This document shows positions 7,998 to 16,787 of a stretch of 16,787 nucleotides of DNA, one piece after another (position 1 is the stretch's first letter; the number at the start of each line of letters is the position of its first letter). This stretch comes from Monoraphidium neglectum. Taxonomy: Eukaryota > Chlorophyta > Chlorophyceae > Sphaeropleales > Selenastraceae. The stretch is taken from positions 1 to 16,787 of the forward strand of contig NW_014013328.1 in assembly GCF_000611645.1 (NCBI RefSeq), written 5' to 3'. The notes under the pieces are model-generated. The model saw only the letters and a program-made list of their open reading frames with translations. It was not told where the DNA came from and did not search any database. The position numbers and the translations under genes are program-made.

Positions 7998-10900
7998 ATG
8001 ACAGTCGCAGAGGTCGTGCCTGTGAAGGGCGGCACATCGCTGTCGGACAGTGATGCGAAAAACGGCAAGCTCCAGGGCTCGGTGTCGGGGAAGGACAGGC
8101 TTCACGGCCTCAACCTCCAGGGAATCCACCCGCTGCTCGTCCCTGCGATTCCTTCGCCCGAGGATTTCAAGGAGTCGTGCCACTATCCGGTGTTAGTCAC
8201 GCTGAATCCGTTTGGGGGCAAGCAGGTGGGCAGCAGGGGCGGGTGCGCAGAGCACGCTCGGCGCTGCGACGCACCTTTGCAGTCCGAGTCGTCGGCATGA
8301 CACCCAGCTGTGCATGGCAATGATATGGGATAGAAGCACCAGCAAGTCAAGTGTTGTTCATCTTGCATCACAGCTGCCCGGGGGCAACTGACACTGGTTG
8401 CATGCCGGTGCTGTGGATAGAGGCCTTTTCCAGTCGCCGCTGTCGGTGTGCCTGAAGCCGTATCTGCGATGCTGCTGTGCATATGCATGCCCATGCAACC
8501 CAGTACAAGTAGCAGCACAGAGTAGAACAAATAGTCCATAACTACAACTGTGGCGCATTCAGCACCACCACGCCACAAGGCAACACCGCCGACACCCTGC
8601 GCCCGCAGACTATCGATGGCGTGGTGTCGCCGGCCGTCAACCTGGAGTCGGTCAACCGCCGCCTCATGGAGTTTGACAGCGAGGTGGGCGGGCTGTTGAT
8701 CAAATTGAGTGTGACAATCCCACACTGCGCCGGGCGATGCGATGCCAACGTTGCAGCTGCTGCTTGCAATAAAGGCAGTCCGGGCATCCTACATGGTGGA
8801 CAAGGGACTGCTTAGGCCGCTCCACTCCATCAGCCTTATCAAAAAAATGCAGCAGGTTGTCGCACAGGGTGGTGCGCAGGCGCCTGCATCAGGCCATGCC
8901 GCCCGCACAAAGCTGCCCAGTTGCGAGTCCAGCCGGAGGGCTACGCGCATGCTGCTCGGAATATTGCAAGGATTTAACCTAGAAGGGCGACGTAACGAGA
9001 GAAATGTAGCTTTCCACTGACCTCAGGTGCCAAACCTCACATGCAAATTTGCAACTCCGTAACATTCCCAGCTAGCATACGGCAAGGTGGAGATCCACGT
9101 GCGCGGCGTCAAGAGCACGCAACCCGGCTTCTTCACCGGCAAGAAGCGGTTCGTCCAGGTCTGCGTGCAGGTGCGGGTGCTGGCGCGGCTACTGCTGGTG
9201 CGGGTATTGGCTGCCCACTGCGGAGGCAGGGGCTGGCCATCACGCAAGCTTGGATAAGAAGCCGGCTGTCAGGATGCGTTGCAGGGCGGCCTTAGGTGGC
9301 ATATGGCCACGGGTGTGCGCTCTGCGCACTGAAATATCTGGGTTTGGGGCTTTGAGGAGCTGGGCGTTGCCAGTAACGGTGGGATGCTAGTTTGTGACCA
9401 GGCTCCGGCTGCAAGTCCAGCACATCAGCCACCGCCATCGTCCTCACTTTCTGTGTTGCTGCGTGCCACAAACACTCAGCCGACTTCTCATCTGATGTCG
9501 CTGCAACCAGCCCCGCCCACCGACTTGCACCGACTGACCCACCTCACCACAACCTGACCTGATCAAAACCAGGCGCGATTCAAGGACCTGTTTAAGGCGT
9601 CAGACATGTGCATAGGCCAGGAGGCCTTCAACGTGGCCAAGCTGCCCACCTGGATGTGCAGCGCGATGATGACGGCTGCAGGCAAGGCCTTCAGCAACAC
9701 GACGCTGGTCAAGGTGGACGGCACCCCCAGGTGAGCAGTAGCTGCGCCACGTGAGTGAGACGCGTGGTGGATGGAACACCTCGTGAGTGGCAGGTGGGGT
9801 GGATGGAATGGGATTGAAGCAGCCTCACCATGCCGCAGCGCCATAGGGTGTTAACCGAATTCTCACAACTCCCTCCTTCATATCTTCGAAGGTACTTCAT
9901 GAACCCAGTGATGGCCGCCTGCCAGCTGGTCAACGTGTCGAGGGAGGGGGAGCAGCCGGGGATGTACGACGCGCAGGAGGACTGCACCCTCATGCTGCCA
10001 AAGGCCGTGGTGGGTGCCTCTACTCATCTACCCCAAACCTCTGCCGCCCACTTGATTAATGAAACTCCTGCTTGCGTGTGTGGCTTTGCAATCAGGGAGA
10101 GGCGTGTGTGTGGCTTTGCAATCAGGGAGAAGTGTGGATACCTTACCTGGGTCTGAGAATATAGGCAATTATATTGAAGTGCTGTCACGACACATGCTGC
10201 ACACAAGGAGAGTGAAACAATTTGCCCACGTTAATCCTTGACCTATCATTTACTCACCTGCACAGGACGCGCGCGGCAAACCGCTGGGGGCCGACAGGCG
10301 GCGCAAGTGGTGCGACGTGCCGGCAAACATGGAGGGGGCCGTGTTTGACCCGTCCTACGTGTACACCTTCCACTTTTGGCAGCACTATGCTGACTTTGGG
10401 GACTACCGCCTGAGCCTGGTAGGTGTAGGTTTGGGGGAGTTCTAGGGCAATATGATTAGTTGGGTTTGGCAGTGAGTGAAACGGCACAAAGGGGAATGCC
10501 TTTGAGAAGGCGGGAGGGGCTCCGATTCATGCTTCTCGGGGCCCACCTCCCATCTCCCATGCCCTGACCCCCTCACTTTCAAGGGGGACCCGTCCTATCC
10601 CACCCCAACCATCCCCTTCCCACACCTCCCATCCCATCCCATCCCATCCCATCCCGTTCACCCCACCCCCTCCCGTCCGACCCCGTTCCCCAGGGGTGGC
10701 TCAACGTGGACCTGAGCGTGTTCATGAACCGCTTCCCCCTGCAGCTCACCGTCAAGGACGTAGGCAGCGGCCAATACGCCATCAGCGTGCTGGTGAGGAA
10801 GCGGTCTTGGTTATGGGCTGCATGTATGAGCATGTGCAGTGCATGGATTGAAGCGTGCATGTGCATGTTTGGAAACAGTACTCGCAGCAGACGCATGTGC

Positions 10901-11259
10901 ACTGGTGTTGCCAGGGTGCACAACAATCACGCATTGGATAGTCCAGCACGTTTTGCAGCTTGAAAGCTGCAAGTAAGCCACTCTTATGCCAACGGTGTAT
11001 GCTCAGGGCCTAATGCAACCATGTTGACAATATTGTATCCCCAACCACCCATCCAATTGTAATGCATGAGTTTTCACCCACCGACATTATGCTCGCAAAC
11101 TGCCTACACTAGGTGTGGCACGAGCGGCTGCTGTACGCAGATGCAGCCGAGAAGCTGGAGGAAGCAACCGCGTCGGCTGAGAAGCAGCTGCAGAGCAGCC
11201 TGGGCGGGCGGCTGATGGGTGGTATGAGCCGCATGCTCGGAGGCGGCGCGAGGGAGTAA
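7998..11259 (+). CDS. DUF1769/Duc1-domain protein, tandem copy 2
   Basis: Model: join(7998..8225, 8609..8683, 9072..9170, 9573..9730, 9892..10009, 10266..10418, 10694..10792, 11113..11259), 358 residues, phases consistent at all junctions. The start context is AGCAACCATGA. It aligns with the upstream copy along nearly its whole length: CHYPVLVT (copy 1 HSPVVVT), FFTGKKRFVQVCVQARFKD, CIGQEAFNV, YFMNPVMAACQLVNV, EGEQPGMYDAQEDC, RRRKWCDVPANMEG, VYTFHFWQHYADFGDY, LTVKDVGSGQYAISVL and VWHERLLY (311-318). The family is Duc1 (PF08588), lipid/cortex-associated in fission yeast; no catalytic motif is evident. The tail differs from copy 1: it is charged and probably helical (AEKLEEATASAEKQL) and then Gly/Met-rich (GGRLMGGMSRMLGGG), which could be a membrane-contact or partner segment. 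Exon 2 (25 codons) is the least certain; it rests on a CGCCCGCAG acceptor, a GTGGGC donor and phase. Same-strand tandem duplication is the simplest origin. Confidence 0.8.
10076..10130 (+). repeat. 30-base tandem duplication in intron 5 of Duc1 copy 2
   Basis: Bases 10076-10100 and 10106-10130 are identical over 25 positions (core TGGCTTTGCAATCAGGGAGA) with a period of 30. It lies inside the intron 10010-10265, and no function is evident. Confidence 0.9.
10628..10655 (+). repeat. (CCCAT)n tract; G-quadruplex motif on the minus strand
   Basis: Five full CCCAT units and a final CCC lie in a C/T-rich stretch (about 10540-10693) that ends in the exon 7 acceptor of Duc1 copy 2. The complementary strand reads GGGAT repeated, which satisfies the G3-N2 pattern for a short-loop G-quadruplex. 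The pyrimidine richness also fits a very long polypyrimidine tract for splicing. Confidence 0.85.
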
Positions 11260-12647
11260 GTGTGCAGCCGGAATTGGTGGGCCCTTGGTGGCACGTCAGC
11301 TCTTGGTGGCAAAATTGACGTGCGTGCAAAGTACCAAAAGGCCCTGCGTGTTTGTACATCGGCAAGCTTTGCTACAACGTACCTATTGCCAACTTCAAAC
11401 TCTTGAAGTGCAGTCCAGCAAATCCCTTGAATGGCAAGGTGGCGTCTGGCTGGCCGCTGAAGCTGTTGCGGGTGTGCACAGGCTGTGCAGGCGGGCCCTC
11501 ATGTTTTCATGCTAATGAGAAACAGCGATCCCTTGAACTAATGCGGGGGCTGCCAAGGCCTCCCCCACCCTGGACGAGCTTGCTGCAAAGCAAGGGCGCC
11601 AGGGCAAACGCCCCAACGGCGCGCCACTGCGCTTCGGCGACAATTCTAACCTTATCCCGGCAATTCATGCCACTTCAAACGCGCAAAGGCCATCCGGTCT
11701 TTTCCTCCCAACAATATGCCCATGTGCGCACAGTTGTGCTCGCGTCGCACTTCGATCCTCCTGATCCGTGCTCCTCCGGAACCCCCCTGTGACTTTGTTT
11801 TTTTGGCGCTGTGGTGCGGTGTGGGTAGGACGCACTCGCCAACCACGAGAGTTGCCGGTAACAACACAACCCCTGGAAGGCTGCAGCTGCTGCTCAACCC
11901 CTTGTTTCTGACTGACGCCACACCCTGTGTGGTGTGCTTGCAGCATGCGACTGCGGGTGAGGTTGGGTCAGCGCGCAAGTGAATCAAATCATGTTCACCC
12001 CAGCGAACAATCTGGCCCTGTGGCCTCCAGTAACAGTGACATGTGCAGCGCTCTCTGTGTATCACCTCATTGTTGACATGGTTTTATTTAGTAGCAGCAA
12101 CAGTATCCTGCCCAACCGACCAGTCCCGCAAGTGAAGTGCCTACCCGTGAGGTGTGGCTAATTACGCGTGATTGAACCCTATTTGGGGACAAATTACTGC
12201 AGCAGGTTGGTGTGATACAAGGGGAATGGTGCCAAGCAATGCAGCGCCTCAATCGCGAGCTGATTGCACTGGGACTGGCATGGGCAACACTCTGTTGTTG
12301 GGGCTGACAGCTTGACCAGCGGTTCTGCGCAGTATGGACTTACATGCTCAATAACTTCCAGAGTTTGTGCGCTGTATAATCTGAATTTCTTAGCAAACAA
12401 CCAAATACGCTCGACGCGTGGTGGGTAGGTTGGCTCATTGGCAGGCACCACCGCAGCTGCTCTTTGAGCGGCCCCGGCATCGGTGGCAGCACGCCCAGCA
12501 AAAGGTCGCGGACTCGTGTCACGGGCGTGAGGCTTTCAAGCATAACGCCAAGGTCTTGATCAATTGCTCGAGCTCAACCGGAAGCTTGGTCTATAGATCA
12601 GCCTAACTAGAACTTGTTGGGCTGCTCTGCGTCCCATAACAGCAGCC
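11260..12647. other. Intergenic: 3' flank of Duc1 copy 2 and 5' flank of the transporter gene
   Basis: Several frames of 60-146 codons exist on both strands, but none shows a family motif, a repeat pattern or splice-linked continuation. No TGTAA box was seen downstream of the stop at 11257 on the plus strand. A TGTATAAT box lies at 12373-12380, about 270 bases before the next start codon. No RNA gene or mobile element was recognised. Confidence 0.55.
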
Positions 12648-14935
12648 ATGGCGGACGTCAAATCGGCAGGACTTCTGCTGTTCTGCACGGCCGGGATCTA
12701 TGGCGCCTACCTGACCCAGGGCCTGGTCTCCGAGCACCTGCAGATGAAGCGATATGGGGCCAGCCAGGAGCGCTTTGGCAATTTAGAAGCTCTCAATGGC
12801 GCACAAAGCCTCATGTGCTTTCTATGGGCCTATGTTCTTGTCGCGCTGCAGCGACGCACGGGCCGTGGCGTCAAGGCAGCGGAGGGCGATGCAGCGCTGC
12901 CGTCTTGGTGGGAGTACTGGCGGCCAGCGCTAACCAATGCGATTGGGCCTGCGTTTGGCATGGTAGCTCTCAAGAATATCAGCTATCCGGTGGGTTGTGC
13001 CACACAGATGGCGGCGCAATCCACACTGCCAGCGGGGCCAGGGGGGGACACCATGTCCGCCCCTCGAGCAGCCGCACATGCGCCGTCTCTGAAATGAGTT
13101 ATTCTTCAGGAGCTCACTTTCACCTTGGGAAGATTTGCAATCAGCCTGCGGCAGCGGCAGCTTTCAAAAACGTAGCCGCTGTCAGCAGCCGCCTCAACCA
13201 CCGCCTCAACCGCTCAGGCGCCCGTGTCGCCCAGGACCTCTGCCCAACCCCTGATCACCCTAGCACATTGCGCACATCCGTGTTTGAGAGTGCACAGTCG
13301 CCAGTTCCACCCCCTAACACACTGTCACTAAATCTTGAACATCCCATCCTCCCAAAACAGCATGTCACTCGCCTCCTGCCGCGCCGCCCACTCTGACCCC
13401 TCAGGCCCAGGTGCTGGCCAAGTCCACCAAGATGGTCCCCGTCATGGTCGTCGGCACGCTGCTGCACCGCAAGCGCTACAGCGGCTTCGAGTACCTCTGC
13501 ATGAGCCTCATCGGCGTCGGGGTCGGCCTGTTCGCGCGGCGCAGCAGCAGCAAGGTGCAAGCGCGCTCGCTTGCGCTCCCGCATGTGGCCTCAGGCGGCG
13601 ACGCAAGGGGTGGTGGCGGCGAGCAGCGGCGGCGTTGCGAAGGCTGTGCCAGCCACCAGGGCTGCCTATCGAAGGATAGCTGGCCACAAGCAGTAGGCGG
13701 CTTTCGTTGCGCATGTCGGCGTGGAGCACCCCACCACCCATGGCACTTGCCAATGGCATGCACTGGCGTTCCTCACTTTCCAAGCCACGCCCCTCTTCTC
13801 CCCTCCAACGCCCAAGCTCCCCGCCTGCACCACGCACCATGCTTCCGCACTCTGTACACACATGCCCGCCGTGTCGCACCCAATGCCCCAGGTGACCACA
13901 AAGCTCGCCGCGCCGAACGCCCCCCTGGGCTACACCCTGTGTTTCCTGAACCTCTTCCTGGACGGCTACACCAACGCAGCCCAGGTGAGCCCCGCGGCAG
14001 GGATGCAAGCGCTGCATCATACACGCTGCATCACTTGTGGCGTGATCGCCACTGGCGCTGTCGGGACGCCAAGCGAAGCCTCCGCCCTGCGCCCGCGCTG
14101 GCCGCCGCAACAGCGACACGCCGATCGCGAACCCGACTCTGGCTTGACCGATGCAACATATAACCCCCGCGCAGGACGAGATAAACCACCGCCACCCGGG
14201 CAACTCGCCGATACACATGATGTGCTGGATGAACTTCTGGTGCGCCCTCTACTACGGCGCCTACCTCGCAGGTGAAGGGCGTCGCCCTGCGCCGACACGC
14301 GCCTGTGATCATGTGCAGCTCGGTGCAAAATTTGTGCTGCCCTGCGGCCGTGCCGAGTGCCACGCCCCATTGTGTGCAGCAGCCCCCGAGTTGCAGTTGG
14401 GGACAAAGTCAGCCACTGCCCCTGCAGTCTCCAACCCATGAGCCTGGATGGCTGCAGAAGCGGGTTGCCACACAAGAGTATCAAATATGTAATGCTACCC
14501 CCTTCTTTTTCATTCTTTCCCAATACAATGTTGCTATGCCGCCTCCCCGAGCGTCCCACCCGGCACCGCCCGCACCCCTGCCCACACTCCCCAATCCTCA
14601 CTGCCGCAGTGTCGGGCGTCGGCGCCGGCCTCGCCGCGTTCTGCGCGCGCCACCCCGACGCGACGCGCGACATCCTGCTCTTCTGCGTCTGCGGCGCGGT
14701 GGGGCAGCTCTTCATATTCTTTACCATCAAGCGGTTCGGTTCGCTGGTCAACACCCTCATCTGCACCACCCGCAAGTTTTTCAACATCCTCTTCAGCGTG
14801 CTGCTGGTCGGCAACCCCCTGCTGCCCGCGCAGTGGGTGGCGGTCGCGCTCGTGTTCGGGGGCCTCATCGCCAGCAGCCTGTCCAAGGCGCACGGCGGCA
14901 AGGGCGGGGGTGGCAAGGGCGGCAAGGGGCACTAG
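12648..14935 (+). CDS. UTR1/HUT1/SLC35B1-type nucleotide-sugar transporter of the ER (UAA family)
   Basis: Model: join(12648..12989, 13405..13554, 13892..13984, 14175..14271, 14610..14935), 335 residues, phases 0,0,0,1. The ATG context is GCAGCCATGG. The family (UAA transporters, PF08449) carries UDP-glucose/UDP-galactose, and in animals also ADP/ATP, across the ER membrane, supplying glycoprotein quality control. Family hallmarks are the junction ISYP-AQVLAKSTKMVPVMVVGTLL, the KRYS segment after it, FLDGYTNAAQDEI, and the C-terminal block TTRKFFNILFSVLLVGNPL followed by QWVAVALVFGGL. Hydrophobic segments are at about 7-24, 52-68, 95-113, 122-136, 145-160, 175-192, 210-226, 229-242, 253-275 and 284-325, consistent with ten helices. 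Length matches the usual 320-350. The C-terminus is a Gly/Lys run (HGGKGGGGKGGKGH) and lacks a strict KKxx or KxKxx ER-retrieval signal. The substrate cannot be told from sequence. A long antisense frame across its 3' half is a shadow. Confidence 0.92.
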
Positions 14936-15139
14936 CCGCTGGGGCAGGCGCCCCCGGCATGGCGTGACACAAAGTCTTTGATGACCCAACCCAACATTGA
15001 ATTCGTCCATGACCAAGGTAGCGCCGTTTTGACTCATGCAATTCTGTTAACTGCTGCTCGTGTACCCTGCAAGACCTGCGTTGCGCCGGCTGTTTCTGCA
15101 TGTTGTGTGTTTGGCTTGGTTTTGTTGGTGAGTGGGCAT

Positions 15140-15144
15140 TGTAA
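15140..15144 (+). terminator. TGTAA poly(A) signal, transporter gene
   Basis: TGTAA on the plus strand about 205 bases after the transporter stop codon. TGTAA is the usual green-algal poly(A) signal; assignment rests on position and family usage. Confidence 0.55.
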
Positions 15145-15528
15145 TTTCATTGGTCTAAACACTGAGTAATAACGGTCTCCTGGTTGCTGGGCCAGCCCTA
15201 CAGTCATGACGTCTTCACACGTGTGAGCATCCAAGACAATGGCTGCGCGCGGTGGTGCCATTTGGCCAATAGGGCTGCCGCTGTCAAGAGCACCAGTGTG
15301 GCCCTGACACCCTGAATTTCCTGGATGCAATGTACTCCCAGATCGATATGCTGTGTGCATGATTACACGTAGGCTGGTATTGAATGTCTTGTATGCAATG
15401 ACTTACCGTTGTGTGCGTGTTGCCTACATGCAACACACATAAATTGCTTTAAAAGGTTGATGGGATGCATCTGGTGGCCCAAGTGAGGTCGCATGCCAAA
15501 CAAGAGGGTCAGCGGGTGCAGGCAGGAA

Positions 15529-15533
15529 TTACA
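15529..15533 (-). terminator. TGTAA poly(A) signal, RAP-domain gene
   Basis: TTACA on the plus strand, hence TGTAA on the minus strand, about 136 bases downstream of the RAP gene stop. A second copy lies farther away at 15363-15367. Confidence 0.5.
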
Positions 15534-15668
15534 CAAAGCTGCTGAGCCTGGTCAAACGCCTTTGTGGTGGAGCAATTTGCTAGTATAATAAAGAAATCAG
15601 TCAAAGACTAAGCAACATCAAATCACAAGGTGCACAAGCTGGGAGATGTACCATGGAACAGCATGCTT

Positions 15669-16787
15669 CTATTGTCTGGCCGCCAGGGAAGTGGGCCCTT
15701 TGCCTTGGCCGAGCTCTCTCGACAGCGCTGCCTCCACCTTGCGCTGCAGGTAGGCCTCCCGAGCGCGGCTGCCCCGCAACGCATCCCATTCCCAATGAGG
15801 CACAGACACCACCAAGTAGCCGCGCGCTGCCAGCGCCCTGTTGCGCGCCAGCGTCTCGCCCGTTTCCTGCCAGCCTGGCAGCAGAAAGTGGACCGGACCG
15901 TCCGCCTCAATGGCCAGACGTCGCCCGCTTGGGATGTGCGTTGCGGCGACGTCGACGCTGAACGCCCCGTCCTCCGTGCGCGCCTCTTGACTGCAGGCGT
16001 CCACGCATGGCAGCCGCTGCGCGATTGCAAATACGCTCCGCTCAAACCTGGTCCGGCGCTGCTGGGCTGTTTGTTGCAAACTCTGCTCCCACTCACCCGC
16101 ACACCGCTGCAACCGTCCCTTTGACAATGCGTCTGCTAGCCCAGCACCGCCTAGGTGGCAGTCCAGCAGCCATAGGTGCACCTGCCACAGCTGTGCGCAG
16201 CCAACGCTGGTGAAACCTCCGTCCCACAGCGCGCTCGCTGCCAGCTGCTCACACAATGTTATCACCTGCTGCGACAGTGGCCGCTGGTCCGCTATTGCCA
16301 CAGCCCAGCAAAGGTTGCAGATGTGCTGCGGATTTGCCGGAATTCCTTGGCGTTGCTCCGGTGCAGCAGCAAGGAGCGCTGCGAACAGCGGCGGATGGAA
16401 GAGGCCGAGCCTGGCTGCAGCTAGCGCCGTGTTGCTGATCTCCTGTGGATTCATGGCTGCCACCTGCTGCAGCGCCGCTTTCATCAGCAGCGTCACCAGC
16501 TGTCGCGGGCGCATGCCCAGATCTGACAGCGCCCACAAGCTGTTGCTGATTTCCTGCGCATTCATGCCCTCCACAAGCTGCAGGATGACGGCGGCGTCTG
16601 CCAGCTGCAGCAGCGTCAACTGTGCGCCCCTCAGCTGTGATGCTGTGCGCCACACCGCTGCAAAGTCCGCCTTGCTCGTGGCCATTGCCCACAGTGTGTT
16701 TGCCACAGCCTGGGGTGATGCTTCAGCTGCCTTGGCCTCCAGCACTGCCAGCATGGAATGCCAGCTGTCAGCTGAAAGCGTCAGCCG
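15669..16787 (-). CDS. OPR-like helical-repeat protein with C-terminal RAP domain (5' end outside window)
   Basis: One open frame runs from the right edge to the TAG at 15669-15671. The first in-window Met is at 16754, but the frame stays open upstream (RLTLSADSWHS), so the true start is off the edge. Numbering from that Met: helical repeats carry NTLWAMA (19), EISNSLWALSDLGM (68-81), EISNTALAAARLGL (105-118) and HICNLCWAVA (144-153), spaced about 37-39 residues as in octotricopeptide-type repeats. The RAP domain covers about 265-326, with hallmark IEADGPVHFL (282-291), RNRALAARGYLVVSVP (304-319) and WEWDAL (321-326). Green-algal OPR/RAP proteins are typically nucleus-encoded factors for chloroplast or mitochondrial RNA maturation, stability or translation; the target RNA cannot be predicted here. 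Organelle targeting would be on the missing N-terminus. No introns are needed in the visible part, unlike the other four genes. Confidence 0.87.
   Translation of the reverse strand, partial: RLTLSADSWHSMLAVLEAKAAEASPQAVANTLWAMATSKADFAAVWRTASQLRGAQLTLLQLADAAVILQLVEGMNAQEISNSLWALSDLGMRPRQLVTLLMKAALQQVAAMNPQEISNTALAAARLGLFHPPLFAALLAAAPEQRQGIPANPQHICNLCWAVAIADQRPLSQQVITLCEQLAASALWDGGFTSVGCAQLWQVHLWLLDCHLGGAGLADALSKGRLQRCAGEWEQSLQQTAQQRRTRFERSVFAIAQRLPCVDACSQEARTEDGAFSVDVAATHIPSGRRLAIEADGPVHFLLPGWQETGETLARNRALAARGYLVVSVPHWEWDALRGSRAREAYLQRKVEAALSRELGQGKGPTSLAARQ

Larger units (their letters stand above)
14936..15668. other. Intergenic between convergent genes
   Basis: This contains the 3' flanks of the transporter (plus) and the RAP gene (minus). 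Probable poly(A) boxes for each are listed separately. No gene-like frame or RNA gene was seen, and composition is less GC-rich than in the coding parts. Confidence 0.6.

Noticed and set aside
11352..11792. 146-codon plus-strand frame in the intergenic region before the transporter
   Set aside because: It has no domain signature, no splice partner and a composition like translated noncoding GC-rich DNA.
12614..13396. 260-codon plus-strand frame overlapping the transporter start
   Set aside because: Out of frame with the transporter; the overlapping frame at 12648 has the family motifs and a clean splice junction at ISYP-AQVLAKS.
14017..14925. 302-codon frame on the minus strand
   Set aside because: It runs antisense through exons and introns of the transporter gene; the composition is Arg/Ala/Gly/Ser-rich without motifs, and the plus-strand gene is firmly supported.
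1..16787. CRISPR array, bacterial operon, phage or defence island
   Set aside because: No spaced repeats, ribosome binding sites or polycistronic spacing were seen; all genes have eukaryotic features such as introns.

Overview
The window looks like a nuclear segment from a unicellular green alga (core chlorophyte, plausibly Trebouxiophyceae). It is GC-rich, and its genes are split by short introns of about 110 to 510 bases with GTGAGT/GTGCGT-like donors and mostly YAG acceptors. Start codons sit in GCAGCCATGG-like contexts, and TGTAA boxes typical of green-algal poly(A) signals occur downstream of some genes. Gene content agrees: a chloroplast PP2C phosphatase of the TAP38/PPH1 type and an OPR-like/RAP organelle RNA-binding protein. 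The species cannot be named from the sequence alone. All gene models were built by hand from reading-frame continuity, splice phases and family motifs.

Layout, left to right. (1) Bases 1-2394, plus strand: 3' part of a PP2C phosphatase gene in five visible exons, closest to TAP38/PPH1, the LHCII phosphatase of state transitions. A long (TG)n tract lies in the intron before its 98-nt exon and a long (CA)n/(CG)n tract in the intron after it. (2) 3671-6638, plus: nine-exon gene for a 360-residue DUF1769/Duc1 protein. Its first intron appears to be of the rare GC-AG type. (3) 7998-11259, plus: eight-exon gene for a 358-residue second Duc1 protein, a tandem paralogue of (2) with largely different intron positions. 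(4) 12648-14935, plus: five-exon gene for a 335-residue UTR1/HUT1/SLC35B1-type ER nucleotide-sugar transporter. (5) 15669 to the right edge, minus: 3' part of an intronless stretch encoding OPR-like helical repeats and a C-terminal RAP domain. It converges on gene 4.

The four long intergenic stretches (2395-3670, 6639-7997, 11260-12647, 14936-15668) hold no convincing gene, tRNA, rRNA or mobile element. No shared pathway links the five genes; this is an ordinary eukaryotic gene neighbourhood. The points most worth a second look are the complementary repeat tracts flanking a frame-breaking phosphatase exon, the Duc1 tandem pair with rebuilt exon structure, the GC-AG intron, a stop-free intron of 219 bases, and a minus-strand G-quadruplex motif beside a splice acceptor.
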